Shown in pieces: positions 34,280 to 46,870 of a stretch of DNA of 64,000 bases (its first letter is position 1; every line of letters starts with the position of its first letter). Origin of the DNA: Nematostella vectensis (taxonomy: Eukaryota; Cnidaria; Anthozoa; Actiniaria; Edwardsiidae). The notes under the pieces are model-generated. The model saw only the letters and a list, made by a program, of their open reading frames with translations. It searched no databases and had not been told where the DNA came from. The stretch spans positions 1,247,001 to 1,311,000 of the forward strand of contig NC_064044.1 of assembly GCF_932526225.1 (NCBI RefSeq). Direction: 5' to 3'. The position numbers and the translations under genes were made by a program.

Positions 34280-36462
34280 GCGGGAATCGAACTCGGATCG
34301 CTGCGTTAGTAGTCAAGTGCCCGCAACGAAAGACTAACGTGGCATTGCTGAAGGGAATTGTAATGAAAATTACTTTTAATACTATTGGTATCGTAAACTA
34401 TCCCAAGCAAAGTCACCATCGGACTGGAGGTTACATTCGGGAAAAGCTTCAGGGTTACATTCTGGAATTTGTTTTACGAGTGTAACCTCCAAAAGGTTAC
34501 AATCGATAATTTTTTTTCCGAATGTAAATTCCAAAAAGTAACATTAGGAAAAATAAAACAGTATACTCGGAAAAAAAGGTATATCAATCTATCGAACGCT
34601 ATGCTCTATGTTAGAATCTACTTAATCAAGTTATCCAAGGAATCTAGTTAGTTCTTGTGTGCATAAAATATGTACAGGATCCTGAACAAAGCATGAGCAC
34701 ATCAAAGATGCTGAGAGTACATAAAAATGTCCCTATACCTTCTTTTTATGTCATGACACACCAAGAACAGTATTAGTAAGTATCGATATTTAAAAAAAAA
34801 ATAAAGAAAAAAAAATAGGCTAGCAGCGGGAATCGAACCCGGATCGCTGCGTTAGTAGTCAAGTGCCCGCAACGAAAGACTAACGTGGCATTGCTGAAAG
34901 GAATTGTAATGAAAATTACTTTTAATACTATTGGTATCGTAAACTATCCCAAGCAAAGTCACCATCGGACTGGAGGTTACATTCGGGAAAAGCTTCAGGG
35001 TTACATTCGGGAATTTGTTTTACGAGTGTAACCTCCAAAAGGTTACAATCGATAATTGTTTTTCCGAATGTAAATTCCAAAAAGTAACATTAGGAAAAAT
35101 AAAACAGTATACTAGGAAAAAAAGGTATATCAATCTATCGAGCGCTATGCTCTATGTTAGAATGTCCTTAATCAAGTTATCCAAGGCATCTAGTTAGTTC
35201 TTGTGTGCATAAAATATGTACAGGATCCTGAACAAAGCATGAGCACATCAAAGATGCTGAGAGTTCATAAAAATGTCCCTATACCTTCTTTTTATGTCAT
35301 GACACACCAAGAACAGTATAATTAAGTATCGATATTTAAAAAAAAATTAAGAAAAAAAAAATAGGCTATCAGCGGGAATCGAAGCCGGGTCGCTGCGTTA
35401 GTAGTCAAGTGCCCGCAACGAAAGACTAACGTGGCATTGCTGAAGGGAATTGTAATGAAAATTACTTTTAATTCTATTGGTATCGTAAACTATCCCAAGC
35501 AAAGTCACCATCGGACTGGAGGTTACATTCGGGAAAAGCTTCAGGGTTACATTCGGGAATTTGTTTTACGAGTGTAACCTCCAAAAGGTTACAATCGATA
35601 TTTTTTTTCCGAATGTAAATTCCAAAAAGTAACATTAGGAAAAATAAAACAGTATACTCGGAAAAAAAGGTATATCAATCTATCGAGCGCTATACTCTAT
35701 CTTAGAATCTACTTAATCAAGTTATCCAAGGAATCTAGTTAGTTCTTGTGTGCATAAAATATGTACATGATCCTGAACAAAGCATGAGCACATCAAAGAT
35801 GCTGAGAGTACATAAAAATGTCCCTATTCCTTCTTTTTATGTCATGACACACCAAGAACAGTATAATTAAGTATCGATATTTAAAAAAAAAATAAAGAAA
35901 AAAAAATAGGATATCAGCGGGAATAGAACCCGGGTCGCTGCGTTAGTAGTCAAGTGCCCGCAACGAAAGACTAACGTGGCATTGCTGAAGGGAATTGTAA
36001 TGAAAATTACTTTTAATACTATTGGTATCGTAAACTATCCCAAGCAAAGTCACCATCGGACTGGAGGTTACATTCGGGAAAAGCTTCAGGGTTACATTCG
36101 GGAATTTGTTTTACGAGTGTAACCTCCAAAAGGTTACAATCGATATTTTTTTTTTCCGAATGTAAATTCCAAAAAGTAACATTAGGACAAATAAAACAGT
36201 ATACTCGGAAAAAAAGGTATATCAATCTATCGAGCGCTATGCTCTATGTTAGAATCTACTTAATCAAGTTATCCAAGGAATCTAGTTAGTTCTTGTTTGC
36301 ATAAAATATGTACAGGATCCTAAACAAAGCATCTGCACATCAAATCTGCTGAGAGTACATAAAAATGTCCCTATACCTTTTTTATGTCATGACACACCAA
36401 GAAAAGTATAATTAAGTATCGATATTTAAAAAAAGAAATAAAGAAAAAAAAATAGGCTATCA
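34280..36462. repeat. m64-m67: monomers leading into the dimeric zone
   Basis: Starts are 34280, 34826, 35372 and 35917. m64 has AACTCGGATCG and CATTCTGG. m65 has CGATAATTGTTTT and AGAATGTCCTTAATC, shared with m71, m89 and m97. m66 has GAAGCCGGG and is type A. m67 introduces the CATCTGCACATCAAATCTGC variant that recurs in m72, m74, m80 and m82. Confidence 0.8.
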
Positions 36463-39400
36463 GCGGGAATCGAACCCGGTTCGCTGCGTTAGTAGTCAAG
36501 TGCCCGCAACGAAAGACTAACGTGGCATTGCTGAAGGGAATTGTAATGAAAATTACTTTTAATACTATTGGTATCGTAAACTATCCCAAGCAAAGTCACC
36601 ATCGGACTGGAGGTTACATTCGGGAAATGCTTCAGGGTTACAATCGGGAATTTGTTTTACGAGTGTAACCTCCAAAAGGTTACAATCGATAATTTTTTTT
36701 CCGAATGTAAATTCCAAAAAGTAACATTAGGAAAAATAAAACAGTATACTCGGAAAAAAAGGTATATCAATCTATCGAGCGCTATGCTCTATGTTAGATT
36801 CTACTTAATCAAGTTATCCAAGGAATCTAGTTAGTTCTTGTGTGCATAAAATATGTACAGGATCCTGAACAAAGCATGAGCACATCAAAGATGCTGAGAG
36901 TACATAAAAATGTCCCTATACCTTCTTTTTATGTCATGACACACCAAGAACAGTATAATTAAGTATCGATATTTAAAATTAAAAAAAAAAAATAAAAAAA
37001 TAAAAATAGGCTGTCAGCGGGAATCGAACCCGGGTCGCTGCGTTAGTAGTCAAGTGCCCGCAACGAAAGACTAACGTGGCATTGCTGAAGGGAATTGTAA
37101 TGAAAATTACTTCTAATACTATTGGTATCGTAAACTATCCCAAGCAAAGTCACCATCGGACTGGAGGTTACATTCGGGAAAAGCTTCAGGGTTACATTCG
37201 GGAATTTGTTTTACGAGTGTAACCTCCAAAAGGTTACAATCGATAATTTTTCCGAATGTAAATTCCAAAAAGTAACATTAGGAAAACTAAAACAGTATAC
37301 TCGGAAAAAAAGGTATATCAATCTATCGAGCGCTATGCTCTATGTTAGAATCTACTTAATCAAGTTATCCAAGGAATGTAGTTAGTTCTTGTGTGCATAA
37401 AATATGTACAGGATCCTGAACAAAGCATGAGCACATCAAAGATGCTGAGAGTACATAAAAATGTCCCTATACCTTCTTTTTATGTCATGACACACCAAGA
37501 ACAGTATAATTAAGTATCGATATTTAAAAAAAAAATAAGGAACAAAAAAATAGGCTATCAGCAAGAATCGAACCCGGGTCGCTGCGTTAGTAGTCAAGTG
37601 CCCGCAACGAAAGACTAACGTGGCATTGCTGAAGGGAATTGTAATGAAAATTACTTTTAATTCTATTGGTATCGTAAACTATCCCAAGCAAAGTCACGAT
37701 CGGACTGGAGGTTACATTCGGAAAAATCTTCAGGGTTACATTCGGGAATTTGTTTTACGAGTGTAACCTCCAAAAGGTTACAATCGATAATTTTTTTTCC
37801 GAATGTAAATTCCAAAAAGTAACATTAGGAAAAATAAAACAGTATACTCGGAAAAAAAGATATATCAATCTATCGAGCGCTATACTCTATCTTAGAATCT
37901 ACTTAATCAAGTTATCCAAGGAATCTAGTTAGTTCTTGTGTGCATAAAATATGTACAGGATCCTGAACAAAGCATGAACACATCAAAGATGCTGAGAGTA
38001 CATAAAAATGTCCCTATACCTTCTTTTTATGTCATGACACACCAAGAACAGTATTAGTAAGTATCGATATTTAAAAAAAAAAATAAAGAAAGAAAAATAG
38101 GCTAGCAGCGGGAATCGAACCCGGATCGCTGCGTTAGTATTCAAGTGCCCGCAACAAAAGACTAACGTGGCATTGCTGAAGGGATTTGTAATGAAAATTA
38201 CTTTTAATACTATTGGTATCGTAAACTATCCCAAGCAAAGTCACCATCGGACTGGAGGTTACATTCGGTAAAAGCTTCAGGGTTACATTCGGGAATTTGT
38301 TTTACGAGTGTAACCTCCAAAAGGTTACAATCGATAATTGTTTTTCCGAATGTAAATTCCAAAAAGTAACATTAGGAAAAATAAAACAGTATACTAGGAA
38401 AAAAGGTATATCAATCTATCGAGCGCTATGCTCTATGTTAGAATGTCCTTAATCAAGTTATCCAAGGAATCTAGTTAGTTCTTGTGTGCATAAAATATGT
38501 ACAGGATCCTGAACAAAGCATGAGCACATCAAAGATGCTGAGAGTACATAAAAATGTCCCTATACCTTCTTTTTATGTCATGACACACCAAGAACAGTAT
38601 AATTAAGTATCGATATTTAAAAAAAAAATTAAGAAAAAAAAATAGGCTATCAGCGGGAATCGATCCTGGGTCGCTGCGTTAGTAGTCAAGTGCCCGCAAC
38701 GAAAGACTAACGTGGCATTGCTGAAGGGAATTGTAATGAAAATTACTTTTAATACTATTGGTATCGTAAACTATCCCAAGCAAAGTCACCATCGGACTGG
38801 AGGTTACATTCGGGAAAAGCTTCAGGGTTACATTCGGGAATTTGTTTTACGAGTGTAACCTCCAAAAGGTTACAATCGATATTTTTTTTTTCCGAATGTA
38901 AATTCCAAAAAGTAACATTAGGACAAATAAAACAGTATACTCGGAAAAAAAGGTATATCAATCTATCGAGCGCTATGCTCTATGTTAGAATCTACTTAAT
39001 CAAGTTATCCAAGGAATCTAGTTAGTTCTTGTTTGCATAAAATATGTACAGGATCCTAAACAAAGCATCTGCACATCAAATCTGCTGAGAGTACATAAAA
39101 ATGTCCCTATACCTTTTTTTATGTCATGACACACCAAGAACAGTATAATTAAGTATCGATATTTAAAAAAAGAAATAAAGAAAAAAAAATAGGCTATCAG
39201 CGGGAATCGAACCCGGTTCGCTGCGTTAGTAGTCAAGTGCCCGCAACGAAAGACTAACGTGGCATTGCTGAAGGGAATTGTAATGAAAATTACTTTTAAT
39301 ACTATTGGTATCGTAAACTATCCCAAGCAAAGTCGAAATCGGACTGGAGGTTACATTCGGGAAAAGCTTCAGGGTTACATTCGGGAATTTGTTTTACGAG

Positions 39401-40298
39401 TGTAACCTCCAAAAGGTTACAATCAATAATTTTTTTCCGAATGTAAATTACAAAAAGTAACATTAGGAAAAATAAAACAGTATACTCGGAAAAAAAGGTA
39501 TATCAATCTATCCAGCGCTATGCTCTATGTTCGATTCTACTTAATCAAGTTATCCAAGGAATCTAGTTAGTTCTTGTGTGCATAAAATATGTACAGGATC
39601 CTGAACAAAGCATGAGCACATCAAAGATGCTGAGAGTACATAAAAATGTCCCTATACCTTCTTTTTATGTCATGACACACCAAGAACAGTATAACTAAGT
39701 ATCGATATTTAAAATTTAAAAAAAAAATAAAGAAAAAAAAATAGGCTGTCAGCGGGAATCGAACCCGGGTCGCTGCGTTAGTAGTCAAGTGCCCGCAACG
39801 AAAGACTAACGTGGCATTGCTGAAGGGAATTGTAATGAAAATTTCTTTTAATACTATTGGTATCGTAAACTATCCCAAGCAAAGTCACCATCGGACTGGA
39901 GGTTACATTCGGGAAAAGCTTCAGGGTTACATTCGGGAATTTGTTTTACGAGTGTAACCTCCAAAAGGTTACAATCGATATTTTTTTTTTCCGAATGTAA
40001 ATTCCAAAAAGTAACATTAGGACAAATAAAACAGTATACTCGGAAAAAAAGGTATATCAATCTATCGAGCGCTATGCTCTATGTTAGAATCTACTTAATC
40101 AAGTTATCCAAGGAATCTAGTTAGTTCTTGTTTGCATAAAATATGTACAGGATCCTAAACAAAGCATCTGCACATCAAATCTGCTGAGAGTACATAAAAA
40201 TGTCCCTATACCTTTTTTTATGTCATGACACACCAAGAACAGTATAATTAAGTATCGATATTTAAAAAAAGAAATAAAGAAAAAAAAATAAGCTATCA
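36463..40298. repeat. m68-m74: block with a five-monomer offset to m67-m68
   Basis: Starts are 36463, 37017, 37561, 38108, 38653, 39200 and 39752. m72-m73 repeat m67-m68 at 2736-2737 bp. m70 has GCAAGAATCG and m71 has AATGTCCTTAATC; their counterparts m85-m86 lie fifteen monomers downstream. m72 has a disrupted B box (ATCGATCCTGGG). m68 and m73 end in A-tracts interrupted by an extra ATT or ATTT and so are 552-554 bp long. Confidence 0.8.
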
Positions 40299-43200
40299 GC
40301 GGGAATCGAACCCGGTTCGCTGCGTTAGTAGTCAAGTGCCCGCAACGAAAGACTAACGTGGCATTGCTGAAGGGAATTGTAATGAAAATTACTTTTAATA
40401 CTATTGGTATCGTAAACTATCCCAAGCAAAGTCACCATCGGACTGGAGGTTACATTCGGGAAAAGCCTCAGGGTTACATTCGGGAATTTGTTTTACGAGT
40501 GTAACCTCCAAAAGGTTACAATCAATAATTTTTTTCCGAATGTAAATTACAAAAAGTAACATTAGGAAAAATAAAACAGTATACTCGGAAAAAAAGGTAT
40601 ATCAATCTATCGAGCGCTATGCTCTATGTTCGATTCTACTTAATCAAGTTATCCAAGGAATCTAGTTAGTTCTTGTGTGCATAAAATATGTACAGGATCC
40701 TGAACAAAGGATAAGCACATCAAAGATGCTGAGAGTACATAAAAATGTCCCTATACCTTCTTTTTATGTCATGACACACCAAGAACAGTATAATTAAGTA
40801 TCGATATTTAAAAAAAAATTAAGAAAAAAAATATAGGCTATCAGCGGGAATCGAAGCCGGGTCGCTGCGTTAGTAGTCAAGTGCCCGCAACGAAAGACTA
40901 ACGTGGCATTGCTGAAGGGAATTGTAATGAAAATTACTTTTAATTCTATTGGTATCGTAAACTATCCCAAGCAAAGTCACCATCGGACTGGAGGTTACAT
41001 TCGGGAAAAGCTTCAGGGTTACATTCGGGAATTTGTTTTACGAGTGTAACCTCCAAAAGGTTACAATCGATATTTTTTTTCCGAATGTAAATTCCAAAAA
41101 GTAACATTAGGAAAAACAAAACAGTATACTCGGAAAAAAAGGTATATCAATCTATCGAGCGCTATACTCTATCTTAGAATCTACTTAATCAAGTTATCCA
41201 AGGAATCTAGTTAGTTCTTGTGTGCATAAAATATGTACAGGATCCTGAACAAAGCATGAGCACATCAAAGATGCTGAGAGTACATAAAAATGACCCTATT
41301 CCTTCTTTTTATGTCATGACACACCAAGAACAGTATAATTAAGTATCGATATTTAAAAAAAGAAATAAAGAAAAAAAAATAAGCTATCAGCGGGAATCGA
41401 ACCCGGTTCGCTGCGTTAGTAGTCAAGTGCCCGCAACGAAAGACTAACGTGGCATTGCTGAAGGGAATTGTAATGAAAATTACTTTTAATACTATTGGTA
41501 TCGTAAACTATCCCAAGCAAAGTCGCCATCGGACTGGAGGTTACATTCGGGAAAAGCCTCAGGGTTACATTCGGGAATTTGTTTTACGAGTGTAACCTCC
41601 AAAAGGTTACAATCAATAATTTTTTTCCGAATGTAAATTACAAAAAGTAACATTAGGAAAAATAAAACAGTATACTCGGAAAAAAAGGTATATCAATCTA
41701 TCGAGCGCTATGCTCTATGTTCGATTCTACTTAATCAAGTTATCCAAGGAATCTAGTTAGTTCTTGTGTGCATAAAATATGTACAGGATCCTGAACAAAG
41801 GATGAGCACATCAAAGATGCTGAGAGTACATAAAAAAGTCCCTATACCTTCTTTTTATGTCATGACACACCAAGAACAGTATAATTAAGTATCGATATTT
41901 AAAAAAAAATTAAGAAAAAAAATATAGGCTATCAGCGGGAATCGAAGCCGGGTCGCTGCGTTAGTAGTCAAGTGCCCGCAACGAAAGACTAACGTGGCAT
42001 TGCTGAAGGGAATTGTAATGAAAATTACTTTTAATTCTATTGGTATCGTAAACTATCCCAAGCAAAGTCACCATCGGACTGGAGGTTACATTCGGGAAAA
42101 GCTTCAGGGTTACATTCGGGAATTTGTTTTACGAGTGTAACCTCCAAAAGGTTACAATCGATATTTTTTTTCCGAATGTAAATTCCAAAAAGTAACATTA
42201 GGAAAAACAAAACAGTATACTCGGAAAAAAAGGTATATCAATCTATCGAGCGCTATACTCTATCTTAGAATCTACTTAATCAAGTTATCCAAGGAATCTA
42301 GTTAGTTCTTGTGTGCATAAAATATGTACAGGATCCTGAACAAAGCATGAGCACATCAAAGATGCTGAGAGTACATAAAAATGACCCTATTCCTTCTTTT
42401 TATGTCATGACACACCAAGAACAGTATAATTAAGTATCGATATTTAAAAAAAATAAATAAAGAAAAAAAAAATAGGCTAGCAGCGGGAATCGAACCCGGA
42501 TCGCTGCGTTAGTAGTCAAGTGCCCGCAACGAAAGACTAACGTGGCATTGCTGAAAGGAATTGTAATGAAAATTACTTTTAATACTATTGGTATCGTAAA
42601 CTATCCCAAGCAAAGTCACCATCGGACTGGAGGTTACATTCGGGAAAAGCTTCAGGGTTACATTCGGGAATTTGTTTTACGAGTGTAACCTCCAAAATGT
42701 TACAATCGATAATTTTTTTTCCGAATGTAAATTCCAAAAAGTAACATTAGGAAAAATAAAAGAGTATACTAGGAAAAAAAGGTATATCAATTTATCGAGC
42801 GCTATGCTCTATGTTAGAATCTACTCAATCAAGTTATACAAGGAATCTAGTTAGTTCTTGTGTGCATAAGATATGTACAGGATCCTGAACAAAGCATGAG
42901 CACATCAAAGATGCTGAGAGTACATAAAAATGTCCCTATACCTTCCTTTTATGTTATGACACACCAAGAACAGTATAATTAAGTATCGATATTTAAAAAA
43001 AAATAAAGACAAAAAATAGGATATCAGCGGGAATAGAACCCGGGTCGCTGCGTTAGTAGTCAAGTGCCCGCAACGAAAGACTAACGTGGCATTGCTGAAG
43101 GGAATTGTAATGAAAATTACTTTTAATACTATTGGTATCGTAAACTATCCCAAGCAAAGTCACCATCGGACTGGAGGTTACATTCGGGAAAAGCTTCAGG

Positions 43201-43572
43201 GTTACATTCGGGAATTTGTTTTACGAGTGTAACCTCCAAAAGGTTACAATCGATATTTTTTTTTCCGAATGTAAATTCCAAAAAGTAACATTAGGACAAA
43301 TAAAACAGTATACTCGGAAAAAAAGGTATATCAATCTATCGAGCGCTATGCTCTATGTTAGAATCTACTTAATCAAGTTATCCAAGGAATCTAGTTAGTT
43401 CTTGTTTGCATAAAATATGTACAGGATCCTAAACAAAGCATCTGCACATCAAATCTGCTGAGAGTACATAAAAATGTCCCTATACCTTTTTTTATGTCAT
43501 GACACACCAAGAACAGTATAATTAAGTATCGATATTTAAAAAAAGAAATAAAGAAAAAAAAATAGGCTATCA
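40299..43572. repeat. m75-m80: dimer duplication m75-m76 / m77-m78
   Basis: Starts are 40299, 40844, 41390, 41935, 42483 and 43027. m75 and m77 share ATAAGCTATC, AAGCCTCAGG, ATCAATAATTT, ATTACAAAAAG and GTTCGATTCTAC. m76 and m78 share GAAGCCGGG, GGAAAAACAAAAC and AATGACCCTATTCC. The dimer offset is 1091 bp. m79 resembles m61, and m80 carries CATCTGCAC. Confidence 0.85.
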
Positions 43573-46500
43573 GCGGGAATCGAACCCGGTTCGCTGCGTT
43601 AGTAGTCAAGTGCCCGCAACGAAAGACTAACGTGGCATTGCTGAAGGGAATTGTAATGAAAATTACTTTTAATACTATTGGTATCGTAAACTATCCCAAG
43701 CAAAGTCGCCATCGGACTGGAGGTTACATTCGGGAAAAGCCTCAGGGTTACATTCGGGAATTTGTTTTACGAGTGTAACCTCCAAAAGGTTACAATCAAT
43801 AATTTTTTTCCGAATGTAAATTACAAAAAGTAACATTAGGAAAAATAAAACAGTATACTCGGAAAAAAAGGTATATCAATCTTTCGAGCGCTATGCTCTA
43901 TGTTCGATTCTACTTAATCAAGTAATCCAAGGAATCTAGTTAGTTCTTGTGTGCATAAAATATGTACAGGATCCTGAACAAAGCATGAGCACATCAAAGA
44001 TGCTGAGAGTACATAAAAATGTCCCTATACCTTCTTTTTATGTCATGACACACCAAGAACAGTATAACTAAGTATCGATATTTAAAATTTAAAAAAAAAA
44101 TAAAGAAAAAAAAATAGGCTGTCAGCGGGAATCGAACCCGGGTCGCTGCGTTAGTAGTCAAGTGCCCGCAACGAAAGACTAACGTGGCATTGCTGAAGGG
44201 AATTGTAATGAAAATTTCTTTTAATACTATTGGTATCGTAAACTATCCCAAGCAAAGTCACCATCGGACTGGAGGTTACTTTCGGGAAAAGCTTCAGGGT
44301 TACATTTGGGAATTTGTTTTACGAGTGTAACCTCCAAAAGGTTACAATCGATATTTTTTTTTTTCCGAATGTAAATTCCAAAAAGTAACATTAGTACAAA
44401 TAAAACAGTATACTCGGAAAAAAAGGTATATCAATCTATCGAGCGCTATGCTCTATGTTAGAATCTACTTAATCAAGTTATCCAAGGAATCTAGTTAGTT
44501 CTTGTTTGCATAAAATATGTACAGGATCCTAAACAAAGCATCTGCACATCAAATCTGCTGAGAGTACATAAAAATGTCCCTATACCTTTTTTTATGTCAT
44601 GACACACCAAGAACAGTATAATTAAGTATCGATATTTAAAAAAAGAAATAAAGAAAAAAAAATAAGCTATCAGCGGGAATCGAACCCGGTTCGCTGCGTT
44701 AGTAGTCAAGTGCCCGCAACGAAAGACTAACGTGGCATTGCTGAAGGGAATTGTAATGAAAATTACTTTTAATACTATTGGTATCGTAAACTATCCCAAG
44801 CAAAGTCGCCATCGGACTGGAGGTTACATTCGGGAAAAGCCTCAGGGTTACATTCGGGAATTTGTTTTACGAGTGTAACCTCCAAAAGGTTACAATCAAT
44901 AATTTTTTTCCGAATGTAAATTACAAAAAGTAACATTAGGAAAAATAAAACAGTATACTCGGAAAAAAAGGTATATCAATCTATCGAGCGCTATGCTCTA
45001 TGTTCGATTCTACTTAATCAAGTTATCCAAGGAATCTAGTTAGTTCTTGTGTGCATAAAATATGTACAGGATCCTGAACAAAGCATGAGCACATCAAAGA
45101 TGCTGAGAGTACATAAAAATGTCCCTATACCTTCTTTTTATGTCATGACACACCAAGAACAGTATAATTAAGTATCGATATTTGAAATTTAAAAAAAAAA
45201 TAAAGAAAAAAAAAATAGGCTGTCAGCGGGAATCGAACCCGGGTCGCTGCGTTAGTAGTCAAGTGCCCGCAACGAAAGACTAACGTGGCATTGCTGAAGG
45301 GAATTGTAATGAAAATTTCTTTTAATACTATTGGTATCGTAAACTATCCCAAGCAAAGTCACCATCGGACTGGAGGTTACATTCGGGAAAAGCTTCAGGG
45401 TTACATTCGGGAATTTGTTTTACGAGTGTAACCTCCAAAAGGTTACAATCGATAATTTTTTTTTCCGAATGTAAATTCCAAAAAGTAACATTAGGAAAAC
45501 TAAAACAGTATACTCGGGAAAAAAAGGTATATCAATCTATCGAGCGCTATGCTCTATGTTAGAATCTACTTAATCAAGTTATCCAAGGAATCTAGTTAGT
45601 TCTTGTGTGCATAAAATATGTACAGGATCCTGAACAAAGCATGAGCACATCAAAGATGCTGAGAGTACATAAAAATGTCCCTATACCTTCTTTTTATGTC
45701 ATGACACACCAAGAACAGTATAATTAAGTATCGATATTTAAAAAAAAAAATAAGGAACAAAAAAATAGGCTATCAGCAAGAATCGAACCCGGGTCGCTGC
45801 GTTAGTAGTCAAGTGCCCGCAACGAAAGACTAACGTGGCATTGCTGAAGGGAATTGTAATGAAAATTACTTTTAATTCTATTGGTATCGTAAACTATCCC
45901 AAGCAAAGTCACCATCGGACTGGAGGTTACATTCGGAAAAAGCTTCAGGGTTACATTCGGGAATTTGTTTTACGAGTGTAAACTCCAAAAGGTTACAATC
46001 GATAATTTTTTTTCCGAATGTAAATTCCAAAAAGTAACATTAGGAAAAATAAAACAGTATACTCGGAAAAAAAGATATATCAATCTATCGAGCGCTATAC
46101 TCTATCTTAGAATCTACTTAATCAAGTTATCCAAGGAATCTAGTTAGTTCTTGTGTGCATAAAATATGTACAGGATCCTGAACAAAGCATGAGCACATCA
46201 AAGATGCTGAGAGTACATAAAAATGTCCCTATACCTTCTTTTTATGTCATGACACACCAAGAACAGTATTAGTAAGTATCGATATTTAAAAAAAAAATAA
46301 AGAAAGAAAAATAGGCTAGCAGCGGGAATCGAACCCGGATCGCTGCGTTAGTAGTCAAGTGCCCGCAACGAACGACTAACGTGGCATTGCTGAAGGAATT
46401 TGTAATGAAAATTTCTTTTAATACTATTGGTATCGTAAACTATCCCAAGCAAAGTCACCATCGGACTGGAGGTTACATTCGGGAAAAGCTTCAGGGTTAC

Positions 46501-46870
46501 ATTCGGGAATTTGTTTTACGAGTGTAACCTCCAAAAGGTTACAATCGATAATTTTTTTTTCCGAATGTAAATTCCAAAAAGTAACATTAGGAAAACTAAA
46601 ACAGTATACTCGGAAAAAAAGGTATATCAATCTATCGAGCGCTATGCTCTATGTTAGAATCTACTTAATCAAGTTATCCAAGGAATCTAGTTAGTTCTTG
46701 TGTGCATAAAATATGTACAGGATCCTGAACAAAGCATGAGCACATCAAAGATGCTGAGAGTAAATAAAAATGTCCCTATACCTTCTTTTTATGTCATGAC
46801 ACACCAAGAACAGTATAATTAAGTATCGATATTTAAAAAAAAAAATAAGGAACAAAAAAATAGGCTATCA
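43573..46870. repeat. m81-m86: continuation, eight-monomer offset to m74-m75
   Basis: Starts are 43573, 44125, 44673, 45226, 45776 and 46322. m82-m83 repeat m74-m75 at 4373-4374 bp. m84 has GTCAGC and GGAAAACTAAAAC like m69, and m85 has GCAAGAATCG like m70. m86 has CGAACGACTAACG and the AAAGAAAGAAAAATAGG A-tract seen before m53 and m71. Confidence 0.8.
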
